Source: a virus
Reading direction: 5' to 3' (one strand)
IMG/VR virus record: IMGVR_UViG_3300025771_000134
Location: 1-28,568 of that record
DNA length: 28,568 nucleotides
The position numbers were made by a program, and so were the translations under genes. Below are positions 8,396 to 16,525 of this stretch, piece after piece. Numbering within the stretch: position 1 is the stretch's first letter; every line of letters begins with the position of its first letter. The notes under the pieces were generated by a model. The model saw only the letters and a program-made list of their open reading frames with translations, had not been told where the DNA came from and searched no databases.

Positions 8396-8554
8396 ATGAC
8401 AAAAAAGACAAATTATATTGCAATCGTTGATTGTGAAATTAAGAAAAAAGAATTTAAAGCTGGTGATCCAGTCGATGTGCAAGTTCCAAGGTGGATGGTT
8501 TTGCAAGGACTTGTTCTGCCAGAAGACAAAGCAAAGAAATTAGAAGAGGAATAA
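8396..8554 (+). CDS. 52-residue small protein in the tail-junction cluster
   Basis: Start at ATG 8396 behind CGGAG; a longer in-frame start at 8345 would overlap the previous gene heavily. Body: NYIAIVDCEIKKKEFKAGD then VPRWMVLQGLVLPEDKAKKL. The 'G..V.V....m...GlvlPed' pattern resembles the small protein at 6813 and other small phage neck proteins. Function unknown; one base separates its stop from the next start. Confidence 0.65.
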   Translation: MTKKTNYIAIVDCEIKKKEFKAGDPVDVQVPRWMVLQGLVLPEDKAKKLEEE

Positions 8555-8555
8555 T

Positions 8556-9272
8556 ATGCCCACATTTATCGCAGGAAAAGACAACAAGATTTTATTTGGA
8601 GCTAATGATCTAACTGCATTCTTTAGTGATGCAAGTTTTTCAAGAGAACAAGCACTAAACGAAACAACAACCTTTGGCTCAAATCAAGCAACTTATATTT
8701 CATCCATTGAGACAGCATCAGCTTCTCTAACTGGATTTTATGATGGTGGATCAGAAGCAGTTGATGAAGAACTTCAAGCTGTCATTGGATCAGCAACTCC
8801 AACTCCCCTTTCTATATATCAAGGTGGAGACACAGCTGGGAACAAAGTTGTCTTATTAAATTCAAAAATTCAAAACTACACCATTGATTCGAGCGTTGCA
8901 GATGCTGTTGGTGTCTCTGCCTCATTCACTGGTGATAACTTTGGAAATGGGAAAAGCTTATATGCTTTGACCAATACAAGTGCAACAGCTAACACAACTG
9001 CTGTTGACTTTGGTGCTAGTTCATCATTAGGTGGTCAAGCATTTCTACATTGCACAGCTCACAGCTCTGCAAATATCTCAGTGAAAATACAATCATCAGC
9101 AGACAACTCATCTTTTGCAGATGTCTCTGGTTTTTCTTTCACTGCAATCACAGGGACAACCTCTGAAAGAATAGCAACCACAAACACAGTGAATCGATAT
9201 GTTCGCATAGTGATCACAGTGACTTCTGGTTCTGCAACCTTTTCAGTTGGTTATGCCCACAATTTAAAGTAA
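8556..9272 (+). CDS. major tail tube-like protein with extra C-terminal beta domain
   Basis: 238 residues. The first 135 form a tube-type beta barrel (GKDNKILFGANDLTAFFSD, TTTFGSNQATYISSIE, YTIDSSVADAVGVSASF) clearly related to the next gene's product. Residues about 140-238 (ATANTTAVDFGASSSLGGQA through NRYVRIVITVTSGSATFSVG) are a separate Ser/Thr-rich beta domain of the Ig/carbohydrate-binding type that would project from the tube surface. Either an alternative or minor tail-tube subunit carrying a surface domain. Confidence 0.75.
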   Translation: MPTFIAGKDNKILFGANDLTAFFSDASFSREQALNETTTFGSNQATYISSIETASASLTGFYDGGSEAVDEELQAVIGSATPTPLSIYQGGDTAGNKVVLLNSKIQNYTIDSSVADAVGVSASFTGDNFGNGKSLYALTNTSATANTTAVDFGASSSLGGQAFLHCTAHSSANISVKIQSSADNSSFADVSGFSFTAITGTTSERIATTNTVNRYVRIVITVTSGSATFSVGYAHNLK

Positions 9273-9299
9273 TTAATTAATTTAATTTAGGAGAACAAA

Positions 9300-9689
9300 A
9301 TGGCTTTCAAATCTGGAAAAGATTCCTTTTTTAGTGTAGATGGAACTGACATATCAAGTTATGTCAATCAACTGTCATTGTCTCGTGATGTTAACACTCT
9401 TGAAACTACTTCGTTTGGATCAGATCAAGCTTCTTTCGTAGTTGGTATTGAGGGATTATCCATTTCTGGATCTGCGACATTCGATGCAACAGCTGATGGA
9501 GTTTTTGCTGGTTTATTCGATGGCTCACAAGTTGCTTTCGAGTATCGACCAGACAACACAAGCTCACAACCAAAATACACAGGCAATGCCTTTGTCACTA
9601 ACTACACACTTGACTCAAGTGCAACTGATCTCGTTTCGATATCATTTTCGCTAATCGTGACAGGTGCAGTGACTAGAGGAACTGTCTAA
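9300..9689 (+). CDS. major tail tube protein (second paralogue)
   Basis: 129 residues behind a TTTAGGAG Shine-Dalgarno. KSGKDSFFSVDGTDISSYVN, LETTSFGSDQASFVVGIEG and YTLDSSATDLVSISFSL line up with the same elements in the preceding protein, so the two arose by duplication; this one lacks the C-terminal extension. Stacked hexamer rings of such proteins form the tail tube. Which copy is the main tube protein cannot be told from sequence; the compact one with the stronger ribosome site is the better candidate. Confidence 0.82.
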   Translation: MAFKSGKDSFFSVDGTDISSYVNQLSLSRDVNTLETTSFGSDQASFVVGIEGLSISGSATFDATADGVFAGLFDGSQVAFEYRPDNTSSQPKYTGNAFVTNYTLDSSATDLVSISFSLIVTGAVTRGTV

Positions 9690-9697
9690 CACTTAAA

Positions 9698-10213
9698 ATG
9701 GTCTCACAAAGAAGAAGACTTAAACGAACTGCAAAAGGTCTGGGAACTCTAATCGAAGTCTCTGGTGTGGATATTGCCAACCAGAAGAGATTGATTGAGC
9801 TTCTCGGATCTGATGCTGTCAAAATTTATAAACAATTTAACTTTCAATTTGGTGAAAATGTTGCCAAGGATGTTCGGAAAGAACTTCCAAAAGATTCTGG
9901 AAAGTTAGTTGCATCAGTTAGAGCAACCAAGACCAAACAAGGAGCATCGTTCCGAGTTGGTTATAAAAGCAGAATAACTTATGCACGACTCCAAGAGTTC
10001 GGTGGATTTAATCCCTATGGAGGATCTCTCAGAAGAGGTCGGAAACTCTATAAACCACAGAAAAAAGAGGGATATTTTATATTCCCATCTGTGAGAGATC
10101 GACTTCCAGAAATGCAAAGAGATTATGTCAGAAGACTTAACAAACTGGTCATCGCTCTCTATGGCAAAGCTGGAAAGACAGGATCATCAAGAAAGTTAAT
10201 GGGAAAAAGCTAA
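9698..10213 (+). CDS. HK97 gp10-like tail component
   Basis: 171 residues, basic. Seen: VAKDVRKELPKDSGKLVASVRA, GASFRVGYKSRITYARLQEFGG and YFIFPSVRDRLPEMQ. The order 'lp.dtG.L..s......g....vG......YA...efG' is typical of the HK97-gp10 family of minor tail/neck proteins. In many phages this gene lies before the tail tube; here it follows it. Start ATG 9698 lacks a strong ribosome site. Confidence 0.8.
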   Translation: MVSQRRRLKRTAKGLGTLIEVSGVDIANQKRLIELLGSDAVKIYKQFNFQFGENVAKDVRKELPKDSGKLVASVRATKTKQGASFRVGYKSRITYARLQEFGGFNPYGGSLRRGRKLYKPQKKEGYFIFPSVRDRLPEMQRDYVRRLNKLVIALYGKAGKTGSSRKLMGKS

Positions 10214-10223
10214 GAGGAGAAAT

Positions 10224-10520
10224 ATGGCAGAAGAGGACAACAATCTTCCAGTTATCGTGATCAAAGATAAACAATATCTTTTGGATTATTCAGATATAAC
10301 TGGGATCGAATGGCGAGAGATCAAGAAGATCACTGGTCTAAATTCAATGGAAGCAATAGGTCAGACATCAATGATGGACTTTGAAGCTCTTGCATCTATT
10401 GTGCTGATCTTTGCAAAGAGAGAAGACAAGAATATCAAATATGAAGACATCTTGGCAGAACTAACCATTGAATCAGTTAAAACACAAGAGGAACTGGATC
10501 AAGAAGTCCCAAAAGACTAA
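10224..10520 (+). CDS. tail assembly chaperone, short form (gpG-like)
   Basis: 98 residues behind GAGGAG. Small acidic protein: PVIVIKDKQYLLDYSDITGIEWREIKKITG read in two parts, then MMDFEALASIVLIFAKRE and a Glu/Asp-rich end. Position immediately before the tape measure and the ribosomal slip site near its stop identify it as the G-type chaperone that coats the tape measure during tail assembly. The last codons contain the slippery heptamer described separately. Confidence 0.85.
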   Translation: MAEEDNNLPVIVIKDKQYLLDYSDITGIEWREIKKITGLNSMEAIGQTSMMDFEALASIVLIFAKREDKNIKYEDILAELTIESVKTQEELDQEVPKD

Positions 10521-10660
10521 GGAGAGTTTATAGGAAGCATCTTCCAGCTCTCAGTCATTTTTTTGGAATTAGACCTTGGGAATTTGATTTGCTCACTATG
10601 GGAGAGATCAATGAATACCTCGAACAACTTAATGAATTTATAAGGAATCAGAATGGCTAA
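10224..10660 (+). CDS. tail assembly chaperone, frameshifted long form (gpGT-like)
   Basis: Predicted product of -1 frameshifting at 10508-10514: codons 1-97 of the short form, then the -1 frame from 10514 to the stop TAA at 10658-10660, about 145 residues. The extension reads LPALSHFFGIRPWEFDLL and then TMGEINEYLEQLNEF. 'gi.PwefD.Lt..Ei' is the conserved C-terminal motif of tail chaperone T domains in long-tailed phages. The region has no usable start of its own and its stop overlaps the tape-measure ATG, so frameshifting is the natural explanation. Confidence 0.85.
10508..10514 (+). other. slippery heptamer CCCAAAA for -1 frameshifting
   Basis: In the chaperone frame this is C CCA AAA, a standard X XXY YYZ site, two codons before the zero-frame stop (TAA 10518-10520). 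Slipping one base back gives CCC AAA and joins the T-domain frame. A GGAG lies 6 bases downstream. The site is read directly from sequence; efficiency cannot be judged. Confidence 0.85.
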
Positions 10661-12839
10661 AGGAAACAGTCAAATAAATGTTGCTATTGCTTTGGACACA
10701 GCTCCTCTGGAAGCTGGTCAAAAAAGAGCAATTAGACAGTTTGATAAAATCGGATCAGTAGGTCAAAGAGCTAGTGGTGGTCTTAAAACTCTAGGCAAAG
10801 GGATGGCGAAAGTCGGTCTCTTAGCTGGTGCAATGGCAGGAACAGTTGGAGTAGTTGCCAATAAAATGGTTCAACTTGCTTCTGATAGTGAAGAGAGTGC
10901 AAACGCATTTGGTGTCACATTCAAAGAAGCATCACAAGGTCTCAATCAATTTGTCGATGAGTTCTCTACAAAAGCAGGTTTCACAACAGCTGAACTGCAA
11001 CAACTACTTTCTTTCACTGGTGGCGTTGTTAATGGTATGGGAGCAAGTGCTGAGGCATCAGCTGAGTTCTCTAAACAAGTCGCAGTTCTTTCTGGTGACA
11101 TTGGTTCTTTAAGAAACATTGATCCATCAGATGTCCTTGATCGTATCACTAAATCTTTAACAGGTGAACGAGAGGGCTTAAAGCAACTCGGTATTGTTAT
11201 AAATCAGACAGAGCTTGATCAAAAAGCTTTGACAATGACAAACAAGAATGCTGTCTCTGAATTAACAGCAATGGATCGTGCAACAGCGACTTTGACTTTG
11301 ATTCAAGAGAGATCAGCAGATGCAATTGGTGATCTGGATAATACTTCAGATGGCTTTGCAAACACTCAGAGAAGATTAAAAGCTGAACTTAGGGAAACAG
11401 CAACTGCTATGGGTGAATCATTGATGCCAAGTGTTAATGCTGTGCTTCCACTGATTTCAGAAATGGCTTCAGACATCCTACCTAAAATGGCAAAAGCTTT
11501 TGCTAATGGTGTTGAAAAAGTTAAAGAGTTCAATAAACAATTTGGTGAAGAGATAACAAGCAGACTTAAGAAGTCCTTTCAGTTTATGAAAGATGGAATC
11601 ACCATAATAGGACATTTCATTGGCAAGTTTGTAGAGATGATCTCGAACTCAAAGATCCTTAGTGCAATCTTTGGTGAGTTGGATAAAGCTCAAGGTGGAC
11701 TAATGGATGCAGTTAATAATTATGCAGAGAGCATAAGAGAATCAAACGCTGAAGAAAAAAGAGCTGTTAGATCTCGTGAAGATATGATCAAGAAATATAC
11801 AAAGACTGAAACTGTCTTAAACAAGACACAGATGGCTCAGTTTAGATTCACACAGGAAATGCGAGAATCTACTGAAGCAGTTGAAGATCATACTGATGAA
11901 ATAGTATATGGTGCAGTTGAGTTCCAGAAATATACTGGATCAATTAACAAAGCTCTCTCTTCTATTAAGACTCTCACTGGTTTGCAAGAACGAGGCAAGA
12001 GAGAACAAGAACGACTTGATGAAGCAACTGGCGAACTTGAGGAATCAAATATCCAAGTTGCTAAAGCTCAACAAGTTTTGGCTAAGTCTCAAGATGAAGT
12101 GACCAGACTTCAAGCTGATGGCACTGAAGTCACAGCTGATGAAGAGTTGGCAATTATACAATTAAAGAAATCTATCGAGGAGCTAACTGAAGCTCAAGAT
12201 GGATCAAGAGAGAAAGAACTTGAACTGATCCTTGCTAAAGAGGAACTTATCGAGTTAGAAAAAGAAGCAACTGCTCAATCTGATGCTTATTTTGATGCTG
12301 TTAGATCAGTTGAACAAGCTGAGGAAGATCTCGCTGATGCAATTGAGGATCAAAAACAAGCGAGAGAAGATCAGATTAAAGCTAAGAATGATCTTGCTGA
12401 AGCAACAAAGATCAGTGCTCAAAACCTACTCACTGAAGCTCTTGCTGTTAAAGAATTAGAAAAAGCTTTCGGATCATTTGAAGCTGGAACATTTAAAAAG
12501 ACACTAGAAGAGATCGCAACTCTAACTGGTAGAAAGATAGCTGAGATAGAACAAGCATTTGCTAATGCAGGACTAACAGAAAGCTCTTTCACTGCTCCAG
12601 ATAGTGGATCAAGTGCAGGATCTACTCCTCCAGTCGCAACTCCAACCTTTGCAGAAAGCAATTCAAATGAAACTGGAAATGTTGGAACTGGATCTGGTGG
12701 CAATGGTGGAGCTGGTGGATCAGTGGCTCAACCAGTCAAAATTTATACAACTTTAAACATAGGATCAGAGAGATTTGAGACTGTGACACAAGATGCGATC
12801 ATTAATTTGCAGAAGCAAGGCAAACGAGTTCTGATATGA
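10653..12839 (+). CDS. tape measure protein
   Basis: 728 residues, the longest gene, as expected since its length sets tail length. N-terminus: INVAIALDTAPLEAGQKRA with a glycine/alanine hydrophobic patch at about 42-65 (GLLAGAMAGTVGVVA), then LNQFVDEFSTKAGFTTAELQ, a pattern usual for this family. Residues about 430-590 are long charged coiled coil rich in E, Q, K and A. The C-terminus is a Gly/Ser/Thr-rich linker followed by a short strand region ending QKQGKRVLI. The start overlaps the chaperone long-form stop; the stop overlaps the next start (ATGA-type). Confidence 0.96.
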   Translation: MAKGNSQINVAIALDTAPLEAGQKRAIRQFDKIGSVGQRASGGLKTLGKGMAKVGLLAGAMAGTVGVVANKMVQLASDSEESANAFGVTFKEASQGLNQFVDEFSTKAGFTTAELQQLLSFTGGVVNGMGASAEASAEFSKQVAVLSGDIGSLRNIDPSDVLDRITKSLTGEREGLKQLGIVINQTELDQKALTMTNKNAVSELTAMDRATATLTLIQERSADAIGDLDNTSDGFANTQRRLKAELRETATAMGESLMPSVNAVLPLISEMASDILPKMAKAFANGVEKVKEFNKQFGEEITSRLKKSFQFMKDGITIIGHFIGKFVEMISNSKILSAIFGELDKAQGGLMDAVNNYAESIRESNAEEKRAVRSREDMIKKYTKTETVLNKTQMAQFRFTQEMRESTEAVEDHTDEIVYGAVEFQKYTGSINKALSSIKTLTGLQERGKREQERLDEATGELEESNIQVAKAQQVLAKSQDEVTRLQADGTEVTADEELAIIQLKKSIEELTEAQDGSREKELELILAKEELIELEKEATAQSDAYFDAVRSVEQAEEDLADAIEDQKQAREDQIKAKNDLAEATKISAQNLLTEALAVKELEKAFGSFEAGTFKKTLEEIATLTGRKIAEIEQAFANAGLTESSFTAPDSGSSAGSTPPVATPTFAESNSNETGNVGTGSGGNGGAGGSVAQPVKIYTTLNIGSERFETVTQDAIINLQKQGKRVLI

Positions 12840-14083
12840 GCGTGGCGTTCAACTCTGATGTTGATCTCACTGTTGAAATTGCTTTTGATTCAGATCCCTT
12901 TGCTACATCACAGACTTTTTCAGATGTCTCTGCTTATATAAGAGAATTTAGTATTGACAGAGGAAGACAACACGATCTTGCTGACTACCAAACTGGAACT
13001 GCTTCAGTATTGTTAGACAATTCAGATGATCGGTTTAATCCACTGAATACAAGTTCACCTTATTATGGAAAAATCAGTCCTTTTAGACAGATCAAGATCT
13101 CAGCTGAATATGATTCGACAACAACAGTTTTGTTTAGAGGATTTATAACAGCTTATCCAGAATCTTTTGGTGGACAAGGTGCAGACTCATCTGTTCGTGT
13201 TAGTTGCGTAGATGCGTTTAAAATATTCAATCTCAATACTATTGGAGCAAGAGGTTGGAAACTTGGTTCAAGTGGATTTTCCAATTTGGGACAATCAACT
13301 CGTTTAGGTTATAACGATATTCAAGAATTGTCTTCTGCCCGAATATCAAGACTCTTAGATGCTTTTGGTTGGTCATCAACTGATCGAGCAATCTCAACAG
13401 GTGACTTGCAAGTTCAAGCTGGTCAGAGTGTTAATGACAACCTTTTGACTGCAATGAAAAATGTTGAGTCAGCTGAACAAGGTCAGTTCTATATGTCAGC
13501 AGATGGCAAAGCTACTTTTCGAGATCGAAATTATAAAAGAACACAACAATTCAATTCTCAAGCAACATTTGGGACTGGAGTTGGAGAACTGCCTTTCAGT
13601 GATGTGATCACGACATTGGATGATTCAAAAATCTTAAACTTGATCTCTGTCACTAGAAATGGAGGAACTGAACAAGTCTTGTCTGATACAGATTCAATTG
13701 CTAAGTATGGAGCAAGAGAAAACTCTCTATCTGGAACATTGAATGTCACTGATGCAGATGCTTTGTCTATTGCAGAACAGCGATTGACACAGTTTAAAGA
13801 GACAAGTTCAAGGATTGAGGGACTGATCGTTAATCCCCTTTCTGACACAAATTTATGGAATCAAGTTCTGATCAGAGAACTTGGTGACAAAATAACAATC
13901 AAAATTCCAACCACAGTTTCAACAACGATGGAATTTGATGTTCATCTTGACCGAATAAGTCATTCAGTGTCTGCAATCAATCAGACTTGGACTTGGCAGG
14001 TTAGAACATCAGCAGGATCAGAAGTTGGATCGTGGGTTTTGGGATCATCACGACTAGGACAAGAAACAAACTTGGCTTGGTAG
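12836..14083 (+). CDS. minor tail protein (distal tail / tip)
   Basis: 415 residues, coupled to the tape measure. N-terminal 110 residues are beta-rich: VSAYIREFSIDRGRQHDLAD, GTASVLLDNSDDRFNPLN, YYGKISPFRQIKI, VLFRGFITAYPES. This block ('i.......rG....l.....G....tl.n.dg.f.P.n..spy......g..v.i....') is common in actinophage minor tail proteins. The C-terminal half is a beta-rich body (LNLISVTRNGG, IKIPTTVS, FDVHLDRISHSV). Likely part of the baseplate below the tape measure. No enzymatic motif seen. Confidence 0.83.
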   Translation: MSVAFNSDVDLTVEIAFDSDPFATSQTFSDVSAYIREFSIDRGRQHDLADYQTGTASVLLDNSDDRFNPLNTSSPYYGKISPFRQIKISAEYDSTTTVLFRGFITAYPESFGGQGADSSVRVSCVDAFKIFNLNTIGARGWKLGSSGFSNLGQSTRLGYNDIQELSSARISRLLDAFGWSSTDRAISTGDLQVQAGQSVNDNLLTAMKNVESAEQGQFYMSADGKATFRDRNYKRTQQFNSQATFGTGVGELPFSDVITTLDDSKILNLISVTRNGGTEQVLSDTDSIAKYGARENSLSGTLNVTDADALSIAEQRLTQFKETSSRIEGLIVNPLSDTNLWNQVLIRELGDKITIKIPTTVSTTMEFDVHLDRISHSVSAINQTWTWQVRTSAGSEVGSWVLGSSRLGQETNLAW

Positions 14084-14098
14084 ATATAGGAGAAAAAT

Positions 14099-14764
14099 AT
14101 GGCTTATAAGGGAAACTGGGCAACTGGTGATCTGATCGATACAACAGCTTTTCAAGAGCTTGTGAACTCGGCAGTCTATTCATTTGCATCACTTTCAGCA
14201 TTAACATCTGCAATCACTACACCAATAGATGGTCAGATCGCTTTTGCTCAAGATACAGAATTATATTATCGATGGGATGCTGACTCTTCAGCGTGGACAT
14301 TGCTACTAGGTGGAGCAGACATCACAGCTGTGACTATTAACACAAATGCAGATTCTGGGCTTTCTGGTGGAACTTCCACTTCATCTGGAGCTTCAACAAC
14401 AACTTTGTTGATAGATGCTAATAATTTAGCAGTTGCGACAGCTGTATCTAGTGACTATCTAGTCATTGAAGATGTGACTGATGGATCAACTAAAAAAGCA
14501 TTGATCTCAGACATTGTCTCACTTGGTGACATCACTGCTGTCAATACAGCTTCAAACTCTGGTCTTGCTGGTGGTGGAACATCTGGAGATCTAAGCATCA
14601 CAGTAGATCCAAGCAATTTAACAGATGGATCAAGCATCTCTGTTGATACTGCCAACGATTTAATGATTTTAGAGGATGTCACAGATGGCACAGTCTATAA
14701 AGTGACTCCAAGTCAGTTTGCATCGAGTGGAACTGATATTGGATTAATTATTGCACTCGGATAA
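14099..14764 (+). CDS. tail fibre-type protein with two internal repeats
   Basis: 221 residues after ATAGGAG. N-terminus GNWATGDLIDTTAFQELV, then DGQIAFAQDTELYYRWD, a segment common in phage fibres. Two imperfect repeats follow: DITAV...SGLSGGTSTSSG...YLVIEDVTDGSTKKALISDI and DITAV...SGLAGGGTSGD...LMILEDVTDGTVYKVTPSQF. Each has 'GL.GG' followed by 'l.IeDVTDG..yk...s', a unit of trimeric fibre shafts in marine phages. First gene of the putative adhesion cassette. Host receptor unknown. Confidence 0.72.
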   Translation: MAYKGNWATGDLIDTTAFQELVNSAVYSFASLSALTSAITTPIDGQIAFAQDTELYYRWDADSSAWTLLLGGADITAVTINTNADSGLSGGTSTSSGASTTTLLIDANNLAVATAVSSDYLVIEDVTDGSTKKALISDIVSLGDITAVNTASNSGLAGGGTSGDLSITVDPSNLTDGSSISVDTANDLMILEDVTDGTVYKVTPSQFASSGTDIGLIIALG

Positions 14765-14778
14765 TTTAGGAGAATAAA

Positions 14779-15108
14779 ATGCCAAATGCTTTTAAAAATG
14801 CGTATCACGATGTCACGACAGTTGATACTGCTGTTTATACTTGCCCAGCTTCAACTGAAGCCATTGTCTTAGTGTGTAGAGTTTCAAATGTCGATGGAAC
14901 AAATACAGCTTTTGTTAATGCTAGAATTTTGGACAACGATGGATCAACTGATGCTTCAATTGGAAAAAATATCGATGTTCCAGCAAAAGCAACAATTGAA
15001 TTAGCTGGAACTTCAAAACTTGTCTTATTAGCTGGAGATAAATTGTATCTACAAGCACAAGCAGACTCTGATCTTGAAGCTTTTATTTCAATCTTAGAAA
15101 TCACATAA
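14779..15108 (+). CDS. small beta-rich virion protein of the fibre cassette
   Basis: 109 residues after TTTAGGAG. Alternating strands: DTAVYTCPASTEAIVLVCRV, NVDGTNTAFVNARI, DVPAKATIELAGTSKLVLLA and GDKLYLQAQADSDLEAFIS. The 'y..p.....v..v.v.N.d.....v.v.i.d' and 'l.aGd.l...a..d....v..sile' plan is that of small beta-sandwich proteins beside phage tail fibres. Could be a fibre head domain, a decoration protein or an adhesin adaptor. No catalytic residues seen. Confidence 0.65.
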   Translation: MPNAFKNAYHDVTTVDTAVYTCPASTEAIVLVCRVSNVDGTNTAFVNARILDNDGSTDASIGKNIDVPAKATIELAGTSKLVLLAGDKLYLQAQADSDLEAFISILEIT

Positions 15109-15117
15109 GGAGTAATT

Positions 15118-16074
15118 ATGCCAGAATCAAATAATTTTGGATTTATAGGTGAAATCTCTGAACAAGGTGGAGATGAAGGGAATAATGGAGTCTTTGATGT
15201 GTCAGAAATAGATTATCTTCAACAACGAGGAAAGTGGTCAAAGAAAGAATTCCAAGTTGAATACTTAGTGATCGCTGGAGGAGGTGGAGGTGGAAATGGA
15301 AATATTCACGGATCTGGTGGTGGAGCTGGTGGATATAGAAATTCATATTCCAACGAGTCCTCTGGTGCAAACTCAGTTTCAGAAGCATCATTCACTTTGA
15401 GAGATGCTGTTGGCTACTCTGTGACTGTTGGAGGTGGTGGTGCAAATGGTGGCATTAATGGATCTGATTCATCTTTTGCTGGAACAAATACGATCACTTC
15501 CACTGGTGGTGGTGGAGGTGGAAACACTAGCCAAAATGGGAAAACTGGTGGATCTGGTGGAGGTGCTGGTTCATACCAAGATGCAGGTGGAACAAATACC
15601 AGAACTGGTGGTTCAGGAACTGCTAATCAAGGACAAGCTGGTGGCAATGGTAGAGAAACTGAAAACTCTTTCAGAGGTGGTGGAGGTGGAGGTGGAGCAT
15701 CTAACTCTGGAGGATCAACAAATGCTGGAAACTCAAATCCAACTGGAGGAAATGGACTTGCTTCCTCAATAACTGGAACTTCAACTTTTAGAGCTGGAGG
15801 TGGTGGAGGTAGAGTTCAAAACTCAACCAAAGCTGGTGGAACTGGTGGAGGTGCTGGATCGAACTCATCAAATGCAACAGCAAACACTGGTGGAGGTGGA
15901 ACATCGTTTGGAAACAATTCAACTGCTGGAGCTTCTGGTGTTGTGATACTTCGTTATCCAAACACTGTCACAGCTTCAACATCAGCTGGATTAACAGATG
16001 GTGGAGAACAAACTGATGGCAACGATAAATATATAGTAATCACTGGTGGCAGTGGAACAGTCACTTGGTCTTAG
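15118..16074 (+). CDS. glycine-rich tail adhesin
   Basis: 318 residues after AAGGAG. A 45-residue head containing VSEIDYLQQRGKW, then VEYLVIAGGGGGG opening a region to about residue 270 made mostly of Gly, Ser, Asn and Thr with runs of 4-6 glycines. It closes with SGVVILRYPN and a small beta end (KYIVITGGSGTVTW). The 'vEyLvVAGGGGGG' start and 'SGiVilRYp' end are typical of phage glycine-rich adhesins, whose Gly runs can pack as polyglycine-II helices, as in the S16-type gp38 adhesin. Expected to bind the host surface at the fibre tip. The repeats make it prone to recombination. Confidence 0.8.
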   Translation: MPESNNFGFIGEISEQGGDEGNNGVFDVSEIDYLQQRGKWSKKEFQVEYLVIAGGGGGGNGNIHGSGGGAGGYRNSYSNESSGANSVSEASFTLRDAVGYSVTVGGGGANGGINGSDSSFAGTNTITSTGGGGGGNTSQNGKTGGSGGGAGSYQDAGGTNTRTGGSGTANQGQAGGNGRETENSFRGGGGGGGASNSGGSTNAGNSNPTGGNGLASSITGTSTFRAGGGGGRVQNSTKAGGTGGGAGSNSSNATANTGGGGTSFGNNSTAGASGVVILRYPNTVTASTSAGLTDGGEQTDGNDKYIVITGGSGTVTWS

Positions 16075-16082
16075 GAGGAAAA

Positions 16083-16505
16083 ATGGCACATTATTGTTTT
16101 TTAAATAGTTTAAATATAGTTGAACAAGTAATTGTTGGAAAAGATGAAGATGATCTTGTTGATCTCCCAGAAGAGTTTGAATCTTGGGAGGACTTCTATG
16201 GTGATCTACATAAAAAAAAGTGTTTAAGGACTTCATATAATACTTATCGCAATCAACACATATATTTTAATGAAAGTGGAGATCCAGTCGAAACCGACAC
16301 TCCAGAGAAATCATTTCGAGGAAATTATGCAGGAATCGGATTTTTTTATGATGAGGAGAATAATGTTTTTATTCCTCCACAGCCATTTGAGAGCTGGAAT
16401 TTAAATGAAACAATTTGGGATTGGGAGTCACCAGTTCCCTATCCAGATGATGGTCAATATTATGAATGGTCAGAAAAAGTAGAAAACTGGATTTTAATCC
16501 CTTAA
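16083..16505 (+). CDS. conserved fibre-associated protein, possible adhesin chaperone
   Basis: 140 residues; start at ATG 16083 behind TAGGAGG. Motifs: MAHYCFLNSLNIVEQVIVGK, CLRTSYNTY...H, FRGNYAGIGFFYDEENNVF and IPPQPFESWNLNE, ending with WESPVPYPDDG and YEWSE. The combination 'CkRTSYNT', 'RGNYAGIG', 'FI.P.Py.SW.L' is one I recall from marine cyanophage and other oceanic phage proteins next to tail fibres. Whether it is a virion part or a folding helper is not known. Confidence 0.7.
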   Translation: MAHYCFLNSLNIVEQVIVGKDEDDLVDLPEEFESWEDFYGDLHKKKCLRTSYNTYRNQHIYFNESGDPVETDTPEKSFRGNYAGIGFFYDEENNVFIPPQPFESWNLNETIWDWESPVPYPDDGQYYEWSEKVENWILIP

Positions 16506-16525
16506 CAATAAGCAGAGGACACATT

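Noticed and set aside
15118-16074. Other-frame open readings inside the glycine-rich gene
   Set aside because: GGTGGA-type repeats keep several frames open; only the plus-strand glycine frame has a ribosome site and family start and end motifs.
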